Shown here piece after piece: positions 24,491 to 32,293 of a DNA stretch of 42,274 nucleotides. Each line of letters starts with the position of its first letter. Position 1 is the stretch's first letter. The notes under the pieces were generated by a model, which was not told the origin of the DNA, ran no database searches, and saw only the letters and a program-made list of their open reading frames with translations. The stretch lies in the NCBI GenBank assembly GCA_963618495.1, contig CAVESF010000019.1, positions 1 to 42,274 on the forward strand. The letters run 5' to 3'. The translations under genes and the position numbers were made by a program. This stretch comes from Apopatosoma sp963618495 (GTDB lineage Bacteria; Bacillota; Clostridia; Oscillospirales; CAG-272).

Positions 24491-25085
24491 CTTCTTGACC
24501 TTCTTTTACGGAAATTTTTGATATGGCTTCCTTCCATTTTTCGGGAGAAACAGTAAGACTCACCGCCTCAAGCATCGCGTTTGCCGAGAGCGTCTGCGGA
24601 AGCGCAAGCTCGCGTAAGAGCTCCTTTCGCCGCCCGGCGGAATTTTCCCCGCCGCATAGCCCCAGCTCGTAAAGCTCGGCTTTTGTCACGTGCGCTCCCC
24701 CTGTCGGCACACCCTCATCGGAATACGGGCGCAGAACCTCGCGGAGCTTTTCGGTATCCGTGCCCTCAACGCCGAGAAGTCCCGCCTTGGAGGGCGCTTT
24801 CTTGCGCTTCTCCTTGCCGTAGACTTCGGGAGTATAGAGATTTATTATCTTGTCGGCGGGGAGAATATTTTTGATATAATTGCGTATCGTCATGCCCGCC
24901 GCATCGCTGTCTGTCAGTACAATCACGCCGTTCTTCTCGGCAAGTCTGCGGATGAGCGCCGCGCGCTCGTCGTTTTTGAAAATGCCGAAGCCGTCGGTCT
25001 GCACGATAACCGCGTGCGCGACGGAAGCGACCTTTATTTTATCGTATTTGCCCTCCACTATGATGGGTCTTGATATCGTCAGCAT
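24474..25085 (-). CDS. rnmV: Ribonuclease M5
   Basis: Toprim nuclease that matures 5S rRNA. The Toprim motifs are complete: IIVEGKYD (Glu11, Asp15) and LTDSDAAG (Asp59, Asp61). The C-terminal DUF4093 region contains KKAPSKAGLLGVEG and the Arg/Lys-rich helix EKLREVL. 203 residues, standard. It overlaps holA by 7 bp at its start and gtrA at its end, so all four genes are coupled. Confidence 0.93.
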   Translation of the reverse strand: MLTISRPIIVEGKYDKIKVASVAHAVIVQTDGFGIFKNDERAALIRRLAEKNGVIVLTDSDAAGMTIRNYIKNILPADKIINLYTPEVYGKEKRKKAPSKAGLLGVEGTDTEKLREVLRPYSDEGVPTGGAHVTKAELYELGLCGGENSAGRRKELLRELALPQTLSANAMLEAVSLTVSPEKWKEAISKISVKEGQEDEIPE

Positions 25086-26167
25086 AAAAGCGACCTCGGC
25101 GTATATATTCTGGCAATAAGCATATCGAGCAGAACATAACCGTCGGTCTGCGTGCTTTTGAGCGCCGCGTCCGTTTCGCAGGCGAGTCGCACGGATTCCT
25201 CCAGCTTCGATATGGGCGCTTTTGCGACAGCCGCCGCATATTTCGATACGCTGTATTCTTTCAGCTTCGTTTCTTTTGCTATCTGCGCATTTGTCAGTCC
25301 CGCTTCCAGTCCCGCCTTTACGCGGAGCATATCGGATAGGATTTTTCCCAGCTTGGCAACGAGCGCGACAGGCTCTTCACGCAGGTCACGTGCCGTCGCC
25401 GCCACGGCATACATATCGGCTATATTCCATTTCTGCGCCGCCTCAAGCATGGCAAATGGCGGCGCTTCCGTTGTTACCGCCTGCGAAACGACGGAGCGCA
25501 CATCGCTCTCCGTTATCTCGGTTTTTCCGATTCCGTGCGCATAGAAGCATAGCTTTGCCGTTTCTTCGGCAATGACGGACATATCAAGCGAACACATATC
25601 GGCAAGGATATCGAGCGCCGCGTCGGAGGCTCTGACTCCCTCGCGGGAGAGGTGACGCGCCGCCCATGTCTTCAGCTTAGGCTTGCTCTGGATATCGAAG
25701 CGCACGAGCTTCGCCACAGCGGAAAGCTTCCTGAATTCCTGCGAATTTTCGGTTTTGTAGTCAAAGGTCCATTCGTTTTTGCGCAGGCAGAGGATGGCGA
25801 TGTTCGTCTCATCCGCCGCCCTGAGGTTTTCGCAGAGCATATCGAGTGCCGAGGCGGGAAGACCGTCTACCGCGAGGTCATGGATTTCCGTCAGCCGCCG
25901 CTCCTGCCCCATCGGGAAAGAGGAAAGCGACGAGGCGAGCGCGGTAAAACCTGCGTCCCTGCCGCCCGAGACAGCCGAAAAGGAGATTTTCCCATAATTG
26001 AAAAGCTCCAGTCCCTCTGCGCTCATGATGCTTTTGTATACCTCCGAGAGGTAATGGCGCTTGAGATAGTCCTCATCTCCGAGGAAAACATATGCGCCGC
26101 GAAGCCCGCCGCTCTTTATCTCGGCGGAAAGCTCCTCAGGCTTCATATATCTGAATTTTTCAGCCAA
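25079..26167 (-). CDS. holA: DNA polymerase III delta subunit (clamp loader)
   Basis: The subunit that opens the sliding clamp. GAYVFLGDEDYLKRHYL near the N-terminus is the family signature; FNYGKISF, DETNIAILCLRKNEWTFDYK and DMLRVKAGLEAGLTNAQIAKE follow in the usual order. The degenerate P-loop region lacks Walker residues, as in delta subunits. TTG at 26167 is chosen because GGGAGG lies 8 nt upstream; it gives 362 residues, while the ATG at 26146 has no site. First gene of holA-rnmV-gtrA-mrnC. A tight cluster of DnaA-box-like 9-mers lies just upstream. Confidence 0.92.
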   Translation of the reverse strand: MAEKFRYMKPEELSAEIKSGGLRGAYVFLGDEDYLKRHYLSEVYKSIMSAEGLELFNYGKISFSAVSGGRDAGFTALASSLSSFPMGQERRLTEIHDLAVDGLPASALDMLCENLRAADETNIAILCLRKNEWTFDYKTENSQEFRKLSAVAKLVRFDIQSKPKLKTWAARHLSREGVRASDAALDILADMCSLDMSVIAEETAKLCFYAHGIGKTEITESDVRSVVSQAVTTEAPPFAMLEAAQKWNIADMYAVAATARDLREEPVALVAKLGKILSDMLRVKAGLEAGLTNAQIAKETKLKEYSVSKYAAAVAKAPISKLEESVRLACETDAALKSTQTDGYVLLDMLIARIYTPRSLLC

Positions 26168-26194
26168 CTCCAATTCCTCCCAGTTTTTTCCAAG

Positions 26195-26224
26195 TTTTCC
26201 ACATTGTCCACAGGTTTTTCCACA
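26195..26224. promoter_or_regulatory. Cluster of three DnaA-box-like 9-mers upstream of holA
   Basis: TTTTCCACA (26195-26203), TTGTCCACA (26204-26212) and TTTTCCACA (26216-26224) on the plus strand. Each differs from TTATCCACA at one position. They lie 28-57 bp before the holA start. Confidence 0.5.
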
Positions 26225-26334
26225 AAAAGTCGGCTTTGCCGCCTTGCTCAGCATGGCAAAAATGCCGTATTCATGCGGATTTTGCCGATTTTTGCGCTTT
26301 TATGCCGCGATGGGAAATAATCGCCGCAAAAAAA

Positions 26335-27576
26335 TCAATAAAGCGGATGTTTTTCGCAGAGTGCTGTCACACGGCTGCGGATTTCGTCGGCGCTCGCCTC
26401 GAAATCTGTCGCCGCGAGTTTTATCAGATGCGCCGTTTCGCGCATGTCATCTTCGGTGAAGCCGCGGGTTGTCACGGCGGGCGTGCCGAGACGGATGCCG
26501 CTCGTTATAAAGGGACTCTGCGGGTCGTTCGGTATCGCATTTTTGTTCGCCGTGATGTAAACCTCGTCGAGACGATGTTCGAGTTCTTTGCCCGTGATGT
26601 TCATCGGGCGCAGGTCAACGAGCATGAGATGGTTGTCCGTGCCGCCGGAAACGAGGTCAAAGCCCTCGGAAAGCAGTTCGTCCGCGAGCGCGGCGGCATT
26701 GCTTACGATTTGCTTCTGATATTCGACAAACTCGGGCTTGAGCGCTTCGCCGAAGCAGACTGCTTTTGCCGCGATGATGTGCATGAGAGGACCGCCCTGC
26801 GTGCCGGGGAAGATAGCTTTGTTTATCTTCTGCGCAAGCTCGGCGCGACAGAGAATCATACCGCCGCGAGGGCCGCGGAGCGTTTTGTGCGTTGTGGTGG
26901 TGACGACATCCGCATAGGGGACGGGATTCTGATGAAGTCCCGCCGCCACGAGACCTGCGATGTGCGCCATATCGACCATGAAATATGCGCCTGCTTCGTG
27001 CGCTATTTCTGAAATGAACTTGAAATCTATTGCGCGTGGATAAGCCGATGCGCCCGCAACGATAAGCTTCGGACGCTCGGCAAGCGCCTTTTCGCGAAGC
27101 TTGTCATAATCTATGCGGTGTGTCGTTGCGTCCACTCCGTAGGAGATGAAATTGTAATATGAACCGGAAAGATTGACGGGGCTTCCGTGCGTGAGATGAC
27201 CGCCGTCGGCAAGGCTCATACCGAGAACCTTGTCACCGGGAGAGAGCAGGGCAAAATAAACGGCAAGATTTGCCTGTGCGCCGCTGTGCGGCTGAACATT
27301 TGCATGTTCCGCGCCGAAAAGCTTCTTTGCACGCTCGATAGCGACGTTTTCAACGATATCAACACATTCGCAGCCGCCGTAATAACGCTTGCCGGGATAG
27401 CCTTCGGCATATTTGTTTGTCAACGGAGAACCCATCGCCGCAAGCACAGCGGGAGAGACAAAGTTTTCGCTCGCTATAAGCTCGATGCCTCTGCGCTGGC
27501 GGGCAAGCTCCATGCCTATCGCATCGCCTATTTCGGGGTCGTAATTCTTCAGAAATTCAATATTTTCGTTTATCAT
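26335..27576 (-). CDS. glyA: Serine hydroxymethyltransferase
   Basis: PLP enzyme converting serine and tetrahydrofolate to glycine and methylene-tetrahydrofolate. The PLP Lys is Lys231 in TTTTHKTLRGPRGG; Asp202 and His205 in VDMAHIAG stack and hold the cofactor. IASENFVSPAVLAAMGS and NKYAEGYPGKRYYGG are family hallmarks. 413 residues, standard. AAGGGACGG precedes the ATG. It has its own promoter and stands as a single gene, with a 167-bp gap before holA. Confidence 0.97.
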   Translation of the reverse strand: MINENIEFLKNYDPEIGDAIGMELARQRRGIELIASENFVSPAVLAAMGSPLTNKYAEGYPGKRYYGGCECVDIVENVAIERAKKLFGAEHANVQPHSGAQANLAVYFALLSPGDKVLGMSLADGGHLTHGSPVNLSGSYYNFISYGVDATTHRIDYDKLREKALAERPKLIVAGASAYPRAIDFKFISEIAHEAGAYFMVDMAHIAGLVAAGLHQNPVPYADVVTTTTHKTLRGPRGGMILCRAELAQKINKAIFPGTQGGPLMHIIAAKAVCFGEALKPEFVEYQKQIVSNAAALADELLSEGFDLVSGGTDNHLMLVDLRPMNITGKELEHRLDEVYITANKNAIPNDPQSPFITSGIRLGTPAVTTRGFTEDDMRETAHLIKLAATDFEASADEIRSRVTALCEKHPLY

Positions 27577-27611
27577 CGTGTTTTACCGTCCCTTGATATT
27601 ATTTTATTATT

Positions 27612-27640
27612 ATGATACCATAATCGCGGGCATTTTTCAA
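27612..27640 (-). promoter_or_regulatory. Promoter of glyA
   Basis: Minus strand TTGAAA (27635-27640), 17-bp spacer, TATCAT (27612-27617), about 35 bp before the ATG. Confidence 0.65.
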
Positions 27641-27699
27641 GCGTTTTGCATGAATTTGAGAGAGAATAAAGTTTCGCACCGCACGCGAAAGACTTCGCA

Positions 27700-27880
27700 C
27701 GCTTTTGGTAAAGTTTTCGCCCGCCTTTTGGGGAAGGCGGCGCTGTCAAAAGCGCGGAGCTTTTGTCGCGCTCAGCAGAGTGCGAAATCTCCACATCGGC
27801 GTTTTCTTTTTGAAAGCTGTTTCTTTTGCGCCTGCTTCGTCAGTGAAAAGCGCGATATAAAGAAAAGTTGCCTTATATTT
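27700..27880 (+). repeat. Multi-hairpin intergenic repeat (copy E)
   Basis: Head AAAGTTTTCGCCCGCCTTTT at 27710, then hairpins CCGCCTT/AAGGCGG (27721-27740), CAAAAGC/GCTTTTG (27747-27765) and CGCGCTC/GAGTGCG with loop AGCA (27767-27784), then TTTCTTTTGCGCCTGC, as in copy A1, and a terminal-repeat-like end (GTCAGTGAAAAGCGCG). Hairpin 2 has a wholly different stem from copy A1. It fills most of the gap between htpG and glyA; 27881-27945 holds nothing more. Confidence 0.82.
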
Positions 27881-27945
27881 CTTTTTAGTCGTAAGTGAAT
27901 GAAGCAACGCGAAACGACATCGGCATACTTCCCCCATACACAAAG

Positions 27946-27970
27946 AAAAACCGCACGGAGCGCGGTTTTT
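27946..27970 (-). terminator. Terminator of htpG
   Basis: Stem AAAAACCGC / GCGGTTTTT with a 7-nt loop, 14 bp past the htpG stop. The A and T arms suit leftward termination. Confidence 0.8.
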
Positions 27971-27983
27971 CCATTCCATAATC

Positions 27984-29879
27984 TTATTTTATCAGCGAGC
28001 AGACGGCTTTTGCGTATTCCACAGGGTCGTCTATCGGCAGTCCTTCGATGAGAAGCGCCTGGTCATAGAGTATCTTTGCATAAAGCGCAAGCTTTTCGCT
28101 GTCGGCGGCTGCCGCCTTGAGCGCCTCGAAAACAGGATGATTTTCATTTATCTCGAGAATCTTTTCGCTCTTTATCGCGCCGCCCTCGGGCATATTGCGG
28201 AGCACCTTTTCCATCTCGATGGAGAGAGCGCCGTCCGAAGAAAGAGCCACGGGATGCTCACGCAGAACCTTGGAGAGACGAACGGCTTTTACCTTGTCGC
28301 CGAGCGCGTTTTTCATCGCTTCGAGAAGCTCCTTGTTCTCCTCGGCGCTTGCTTTTGCGGCTTCCTTTTCCTCTTCGCTTTCGAGTCCGAGGTCGCCTGT
28401 GCCTACATTTTTGAATTCCTTTTCCTTGTAACTTTGCAGCGTCTGGAGACAGAATTCATCAACATCCTCCGTGCAGAGCAGAACATCAAAATCATGCGCG
28501 AGCACGGCTTCCGTATTCGGGAGCTTTGCGGCTCTGTCCGTCGTTTCGGCGGCGGCAAAATAAATGCACTTCTGTGCCTCGGGCATAGCGGAAACATATT
28601 CGTCAAGCGTTATGAACTTCTTTTCCTTTGCCGAGAAGAATATCAGCAGATCCGAGAGAGTATCCTTGTTTGCGCCGTAGTCGCTGTAAACGCCGAATTT
28701 TATCACTCTGCCGAAAGATTTCCAGAATGTTTCGTATTTTTCTCTGTTGTTATCGCGCAGATTCGCAAGCTCGTTTTTAATCTTTTTTTCGATATTTTTG
28801 CGGATGAGACGGAGCTGATGATTCTGCTGGAGAAGCTCACGGCTTATATTCAGACTCAGGTCTGCGGAATCCACTATACCGCGCACGAAACAGAAATAAT
28901 CCGGGAGCAAATCCTCGCATTTTTCCATGATCATAACGCCCGAGGAATAGAGGGCAAGACCTTTCTTGAATTCCTTTGTATAGAAATCATACGGCGTCTG
29001 CGCGGGGATAAACATTACCGCATTATATGAAACCATACCTTCGCCGCCTGCCGTGAAAACAAGCGCGGGATCATTGTAATCATAAAATGTATTCTTGTAA
29101 AATTCGTTGTATTCCTCGTCGGTCACTTCGCCTTTTTTGCGCTTCCAGATGGGAACCATGCTGTTGAGCGTTTCCATTTCCTTATGCTCTTCATATTCGG
29201 GCTTCCAGTCGTCGCCCGCATCCTCGGGCTTCGGAAGCATATGCGAATGTGTGACGAGCATTTTTATCGGATAGCGGATGTAATCGCTGTATTTCTTTAC
29301 GAGCGTGCGGAGCTGATATTCACTCAGATATCCGTCGTAGATTTCATTCTCCGTATTTTCCTTGATATGCAGGGTGATGTCCGTGCCGACGCAGGCTTTT
29401 TCGGATTCTTCTATCGTATAGCCCTCGGCGCCGGAGGATTCCCATTTCCATGCCTTGTCCTCGCCGTATGCGCGGGAGATGACGGTCACCTTGTCGGCAA
29501 CCATGAAGGCGGAATAGAAACCAACGCCGAACTGACCTATGATATCGAGCGTGTCGCTTTTGTTTTCCGTTTTGAAATCGAGCGAACCGCTTTTGGCGAT
29601 AGTGCCGAGATTGTTTTCAAGCTCGTCGCGCGTCATGCCGATACCGTTATCGGAAACGGTGAGCGTTCTTGCCGCGCTGTCCGGTGTGAGAGTTATCGCA
29701 AAATCGCCCTCGGCTATGCCGACGCCCTCATCGGTCAGCGACCTGAAATGAAGCTTGTCTATAGCGTCGGAAGCATTGCTGATAAGCTCGCGCAGGAAAA
29801 TCTCCTTATTTGTATAGATGGAATTTATCATCAGCTCGAGAAGCTTTTTGCTCTCGGCTTTGAATTCTTTTACTGCCAT
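27984..29879 (-). CDS. htpG: Molecular chaperone HtpG (Hsp90)
   Basis: ATP-dependent Hsp90 chaperone. The N-terminal GHKL ATPase domain has NKEIFLRELISNASDA, SDNGIGMTRDEL and GQFGVGFYSAF. The middle domain contains GIVDSADLSLNISRE with the catalytic-loop Arg, and the C-terminal dimer domain follows. 631 residues, typical of the bacterial form. The ATG at 29879 has AAAGGAAG 9-10 nt upstream; the earlier start overlaps that site. Single gene with a promoter and a terminator. No CIRCE element is visible, so HrcA control is not indicated. Confidence 0.97.
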   Translation of the reverse strand: MAVKEFKAESKKLLELMINSIYTNKEIFLRELISNASDAIDKLHFRSLTDEGVGIAEGDFAITLTPDSAARTLTVSDNGIGMTRDELENNLGTIAKSGSLDFKTENKSDTLDIIGQFGVGFYSAFMVADKVTVISRAYGEDKAWKWESSGAEGYTIEESEKACVGTDITLHIKENTENEIYDGYLSEYQLRTLVKKYSDYIRYPIKMLVTHSHMLPKPEDAGDDWKPEYEEHKEMETLNSMVPIWKRKKGEVTDEEYNEFYKNTFYDYNDPALVFTAGGEGMVSYNAVMFIPAQTPYDFYTKEFKKGLALYSSGVMIMEKCEDLLPDYFCFVRGIVDSADLSLNISRELLQQNHQLRLIRKNIEKKIKNELANLRDNNREKYETFWKSFGRVIKFGVYSDYGANKDTLSDLLIFFSAKEKKFITLDEYVSAMPEAQKCIYFAAAETTDRAAKLPNTEAVLAHDFDVLLCTEDVDEFCLQTLQSYKEKEFKNVGTGDLGLESEEEKEAAKASAEENKELLEAMKNALGDKVKAVRLSKVLREHPVALSSDGALSIEMEKVLRNMPEGGAIKSEKILEINENHPVFEALKAAAADSEKLALYAKILYDQALLIEGLPIDDPVEYAKAVCSLIK

Positions 29880-29919
29880 GATTATGTTACTTCCTTTCAA
29901 AAGAAATTTTTACATATAT

Positions 29920-29948
29920 ATTATAATGCAAAAGAAAGCCTTTTTCAA
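29920..29948 (-). promoter_or_regulatory. Sigma-A promoter of htpG
   Basis: Minus strand TTGAAA (29943-29948), 17-bp spacer, TATAAT (29920-29925), about 40 bp before the ATG. Confidence 0.8.
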
Positions 29949-30094
29949 GCATTCGCCGACATTTTTTACAAATGATGTGAGACTTGTTAACACCTTATGC
30001 GATTTTTGGAGGGATATCATATTTTTGCCTTGTTTATTTTGCCGCCGAATGCAGAAATTATATGTATGAAAATATATGAAAGAAGGCAAATCTT

Positions 30095-30856
30095 TTGAAA
30101 AAAACAATATTTAAAATCTCATCATGCGTGCTTGCCGCCGCGCTCTTTGCAAACAGTGCGTTTGCCGCAGGGTACAGCTGGTACTGCATGAGAAAAAAGA
30201 ATCACGAGCGCCCGCAGGCGGAATCGAATATGCGCTTCATCGAGAAATACGACGCGGCTTTTCTCGGCAGAAATCCCGATGAAAAGGTGATATATCTCAC
30301 ATTTGACGCCGGCTATGAAAACGGCAATGTCGAGCGCGTGCTCGATACGCTCAAAAAGCATAATGCGCCCGGCGCTTTCTTTGTGCTGGACAACCTGATA
30401 AGAAGAAATACCGGGCTTGTGCGCCGCATGGCGGAGGAGGGGCATCTCATCTGCAATCATACCGTGCGCCATCGCGATATGTCGGGTTTTTCGCGCGAGG
30501 AATTTGAAAAGGAGCTTCATGCGCTCGAGGATGTTCTGCGGGAACATACGGGGCTTGAAATGGCAAAATATTACCGTCCGCCCGAGGGACGTTTCAGCGA
30601 AGAAAATCTGAAATATGCGCAGGATATGGGTTATAAAACGGTTTTCTGGAGTCTTGCCTATGCCGACTGGGACAATGCGAAGCAACCCGCGCCCGACAAG
30701 GCGATGGCACTGCTTGATGCGAATATCCATAACGGCGCGATAGTCCTGCTCCATCCCACATCAAAAACGAACGCCGATATTCTCGATACGCTCATGACGA
30801 AATGGGAAAAGGAAGGCTATCGTTTCGCCTCGCTTGACGAGCTTTTCGCAAAATGA
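30095..30856 (+). CDS. PdaA-type polysaccharide (delta-lactam) deacetylase
   Basis: Secreted or anchored NodB-family deacetylase; the PdaA type acts on muramic acid residues during cortex delta-lactam formation. A signal peptide covers residues 1-24 (hydrophobic core, AFA). NodB motifs: TFDAG with Asp71 (the PdaA-style TFDAGYENG rather than TFDDGP), HTVRH with His122 and His126, RPPEG at 160-164, and LLHP near the end. The TTG start has AAGAAGG 8 nt upstream. Its stop overlaps the next deacetylase by ATGA. It implies, but does not prove, a sporulating ancestor. Confidence 0.9.
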   Translation: MKKTIFKISSCVLAAALFANSAFAAGYSWYCMRKKNHERPQAESNMRFIEKYDAAFLGRNPDEKVIYLTFDAGYENGNVERVLDTLKKHNAPGAFFVLDNLIRRNTGLVRRMAEEGHLICNHTVRHRDMSGFSREEFEKELHALEDVLREHTGLEMAKYYRPPEGRFSEENLKYAQDMGYKTVFWSLAYADWDNAKQPAPDKAMALLDANIHNGAIVLLHPTSKTNADILDTLMTKWEKEGYRFASLDELFAK

Positions 30857-31539
30857 AAAGATATCGTTTTGTCATTGCCGCGCTGTGCCTTGCGATGATG
30901 CTCCGCACATGTACCTTTGCCGAGCGGGACAGCAGAGTCATCTTTTCCGGCACAGGCGAGGGAAAGAGAATAGCGCTCACCTTTGATGACGGACCGCATC
31001 GCACAAAAACGGCGCAGATACTGGAGCTTCTGGAAAAATATGATGTGAAAGCGACATTTTTTGTCGTCGGGAGCAACGCGAGAAGCTATCCCGATATCAT
31101 CCGTGCGGAGATAAACGGCGGACACGAGCTGGGAAATCATACCTTTTATCATTCGTGCCTTTCGAAATGCAACGGAGAGAGGATAAGAGCCGAGATTTCG
31201 CAGACAGAGGATTCGCTCATGGAAATAGCCGGATATCAGCCGAAGCTTTTTCGCCCGCCCGAGGGGGCGTATTCACGTCAGGTTGTCGAAATAGCGGCAA
31301 GCATGGATTACAGCATTATACTGTGGACAGTCGATACGCGCGACTGGGCAAAGGTTTCCACTTCGCAGATAGTTGCAAATGTCAGCGCGAATGTGCGCGA
31401 GGGGAGCATAATTCTTTTTCATGACTTCACCGTGAGCGGGACGCATACGGTAGATGCGCTGAAGATTCTGATACCGAAGCTTCTTTCCGAGGGATATGAA
31501 TTTGTCACTGTATCGGAGCTTATTTCCGATGCGGGATAA
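30853..31539 (+). CDS. NodB-domain polysaccharide deacetylase
   Basis: A second deacetylase, translationally coupled to the first. An N-terminal hydrophobic segment (about 5-20) acts as signal or anchor. Complete NodB motifs: TFDDGPH (Asp45, Asp46), HTFYH (His96, His100), RPPEGAY (from Arg134), DTRDW, and LFHD with His190. 228 residues, close to PdaB-like and peptidoglycan GlcNAc deacetylases. The full TFDDGP metal site differs from the partner's TFDAG, so the pair may act on different residues of the same glycan. Confidence 0.9.
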   Translation: MKRYRFVIAALCLAMMLRTCTFAERDSRVIFSGTGEGKRIALTFDDGPHRTKTAQILELLEKYDVKATFFVVGSNARSYPDIIRAEINGGHELGNHTFYHSCLSKCNGERIRAEISQTEDSLMEIAGYQPKLFRPPEGAYSRQVVEIAASMDYSIILWTVDTRDWAKVSTSQIVANVSANVREGSIILFHDFTVSGTHTVDALKILIPKLLSEGYEFVTVSELISDAG

Positions 31540-31563
31540 AAATGAAAAAAATCGGCTTTCTTC

Positions 31564-31592
31564 TTGAAAAATTCATATCTTCGTGATAGAAT
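31564..31592 (+). promoter_or_regulatory. Promoter of the YbaK-type gene
   Basis: TTGAAA (31564-31569), 17-bp spacer, TAGAAT (31587-31592), about 35 bp before the ATG. Confidence 0.65.
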
Positions 31593-31627
31593 ATACGCGA
31601 AAAACGAAAAATCCAACGAGGCAAGAT

Positions 31628-32113
31628 ATGAAAACACAGGAAGAAAAGACAAACGCAGTCCGACTGCTGTCATCAAAAAAGATAAATTTCACAACGCACA
31701 CCTATCAGACAGAGCCCGTGCTCAGCGGCGCGGAGATAGCGAAAATTCTCGGAGAAAATCCCGACAAGGTTTTCAAAACGCTCGTCACCGCAGGAAAATC
31801 GAATGCAAATTATGTTTTTGTCGTTCCTGTGGAGAAAGAACTGGATTTGAAAGCGGCGGCGGCTGTCGTCGGTGAAAAAAGCATCAGTATGATAAAATCA
31901 AAGGAGCTTTTGCCGCTGACGGGATATATCCACGGCGGTTGCTCTCCGATAGGAATGAAGAAATTTTTCCCTACGGTGATAGATGAGAGCGCAAAAAATC
32001 AGGAAACTATCCTTTTCAGCGGCGGCAGAATCGGATTGCAGGTGGAAACCAGCACGGATGAACTCGCAAAGGTGATAAAATTCCGCTTTGCGCCCATAAG
32101 TAAGGATATGTGA
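31628..32113 (+). CDS. ybaK: Cys-tRNA(Pro)/Cys-tRNA(Cys) deacylase, YbaK family
   Basis: Editing hydrolase that removes Cys from mischarged tRNA(Pro). Family features are NAVRLLSSKKINF at the start, VFKTLVTAG, FVVPVEKELDLKAAAAVVGEKS, the HGGCSPIGMKK box and FSGGRIGLQVET near the end. 161 residues from the ATG at 31628, which follows CGAGG; the earlier in-frame ATG lies at the promoter itself. Single-gene unit with promoter and strong terminator. Confidence 0.92.
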   Translation: MKTQEEKTNAVRLLSSKKINFTTHTYQTEPVLSGAEIAKILGENPDKVFKTLVTAGKSNANYVFVVPVEKELDLKAAAAVVGEKSISMIKSKELLPLTGYIHGGCSPIGMKKFFPTVIDESAKNQETILFSGGRIGLQVETSTDELAKVIKFRFAPISKDM

Positions 32114-32116
32114 AAA

Positions 32117-32150
32117 AATCGGCTGTCCCGCACAAGACAGCCGATTTTTT
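32117..32150 (+). terminator. Terminator of the YbaK-type gene
   Basis: 11-bp stem AATCGGCTGTC / GACAGCCGATT with an 8-nt loop and T run. Confidence 0.88.
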
Positions 32151-32242
32151 GCTCCGCACTTGGTAAAGATTTTGCCAGCCATAATTTCCACCACAATTAA
32201 AAAGTGCATGAAAACCTTAAAACAGGTGCGGCGAAAGCAAAA

Positions 32243-32274
32243 AACCGACCGTCTCGCGAGAGACCGTCGGTTCT
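32243..32274 (-). terminator. Terminator of the ABC-F to ispH-S1 operon
   Basis: Stem ACCGAC-C-GTCTC, loop GCGA, then the matching arm with one C-C mismatch; A-rich before and T-rich after. It lies 20 bp past the ispH-S1 stop. Confidence 0.75.
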
Positions 32275-32293
32275 TTTAGAGTGCTGTCCGAAA

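Noticed and set aside
29880..29960. CIRCE-like heat-shock operator before htpG
   Set aside because: Looked for TTAGCACTC-N9-GAGTGCTAA; not present. Only a standard promoter is seen.
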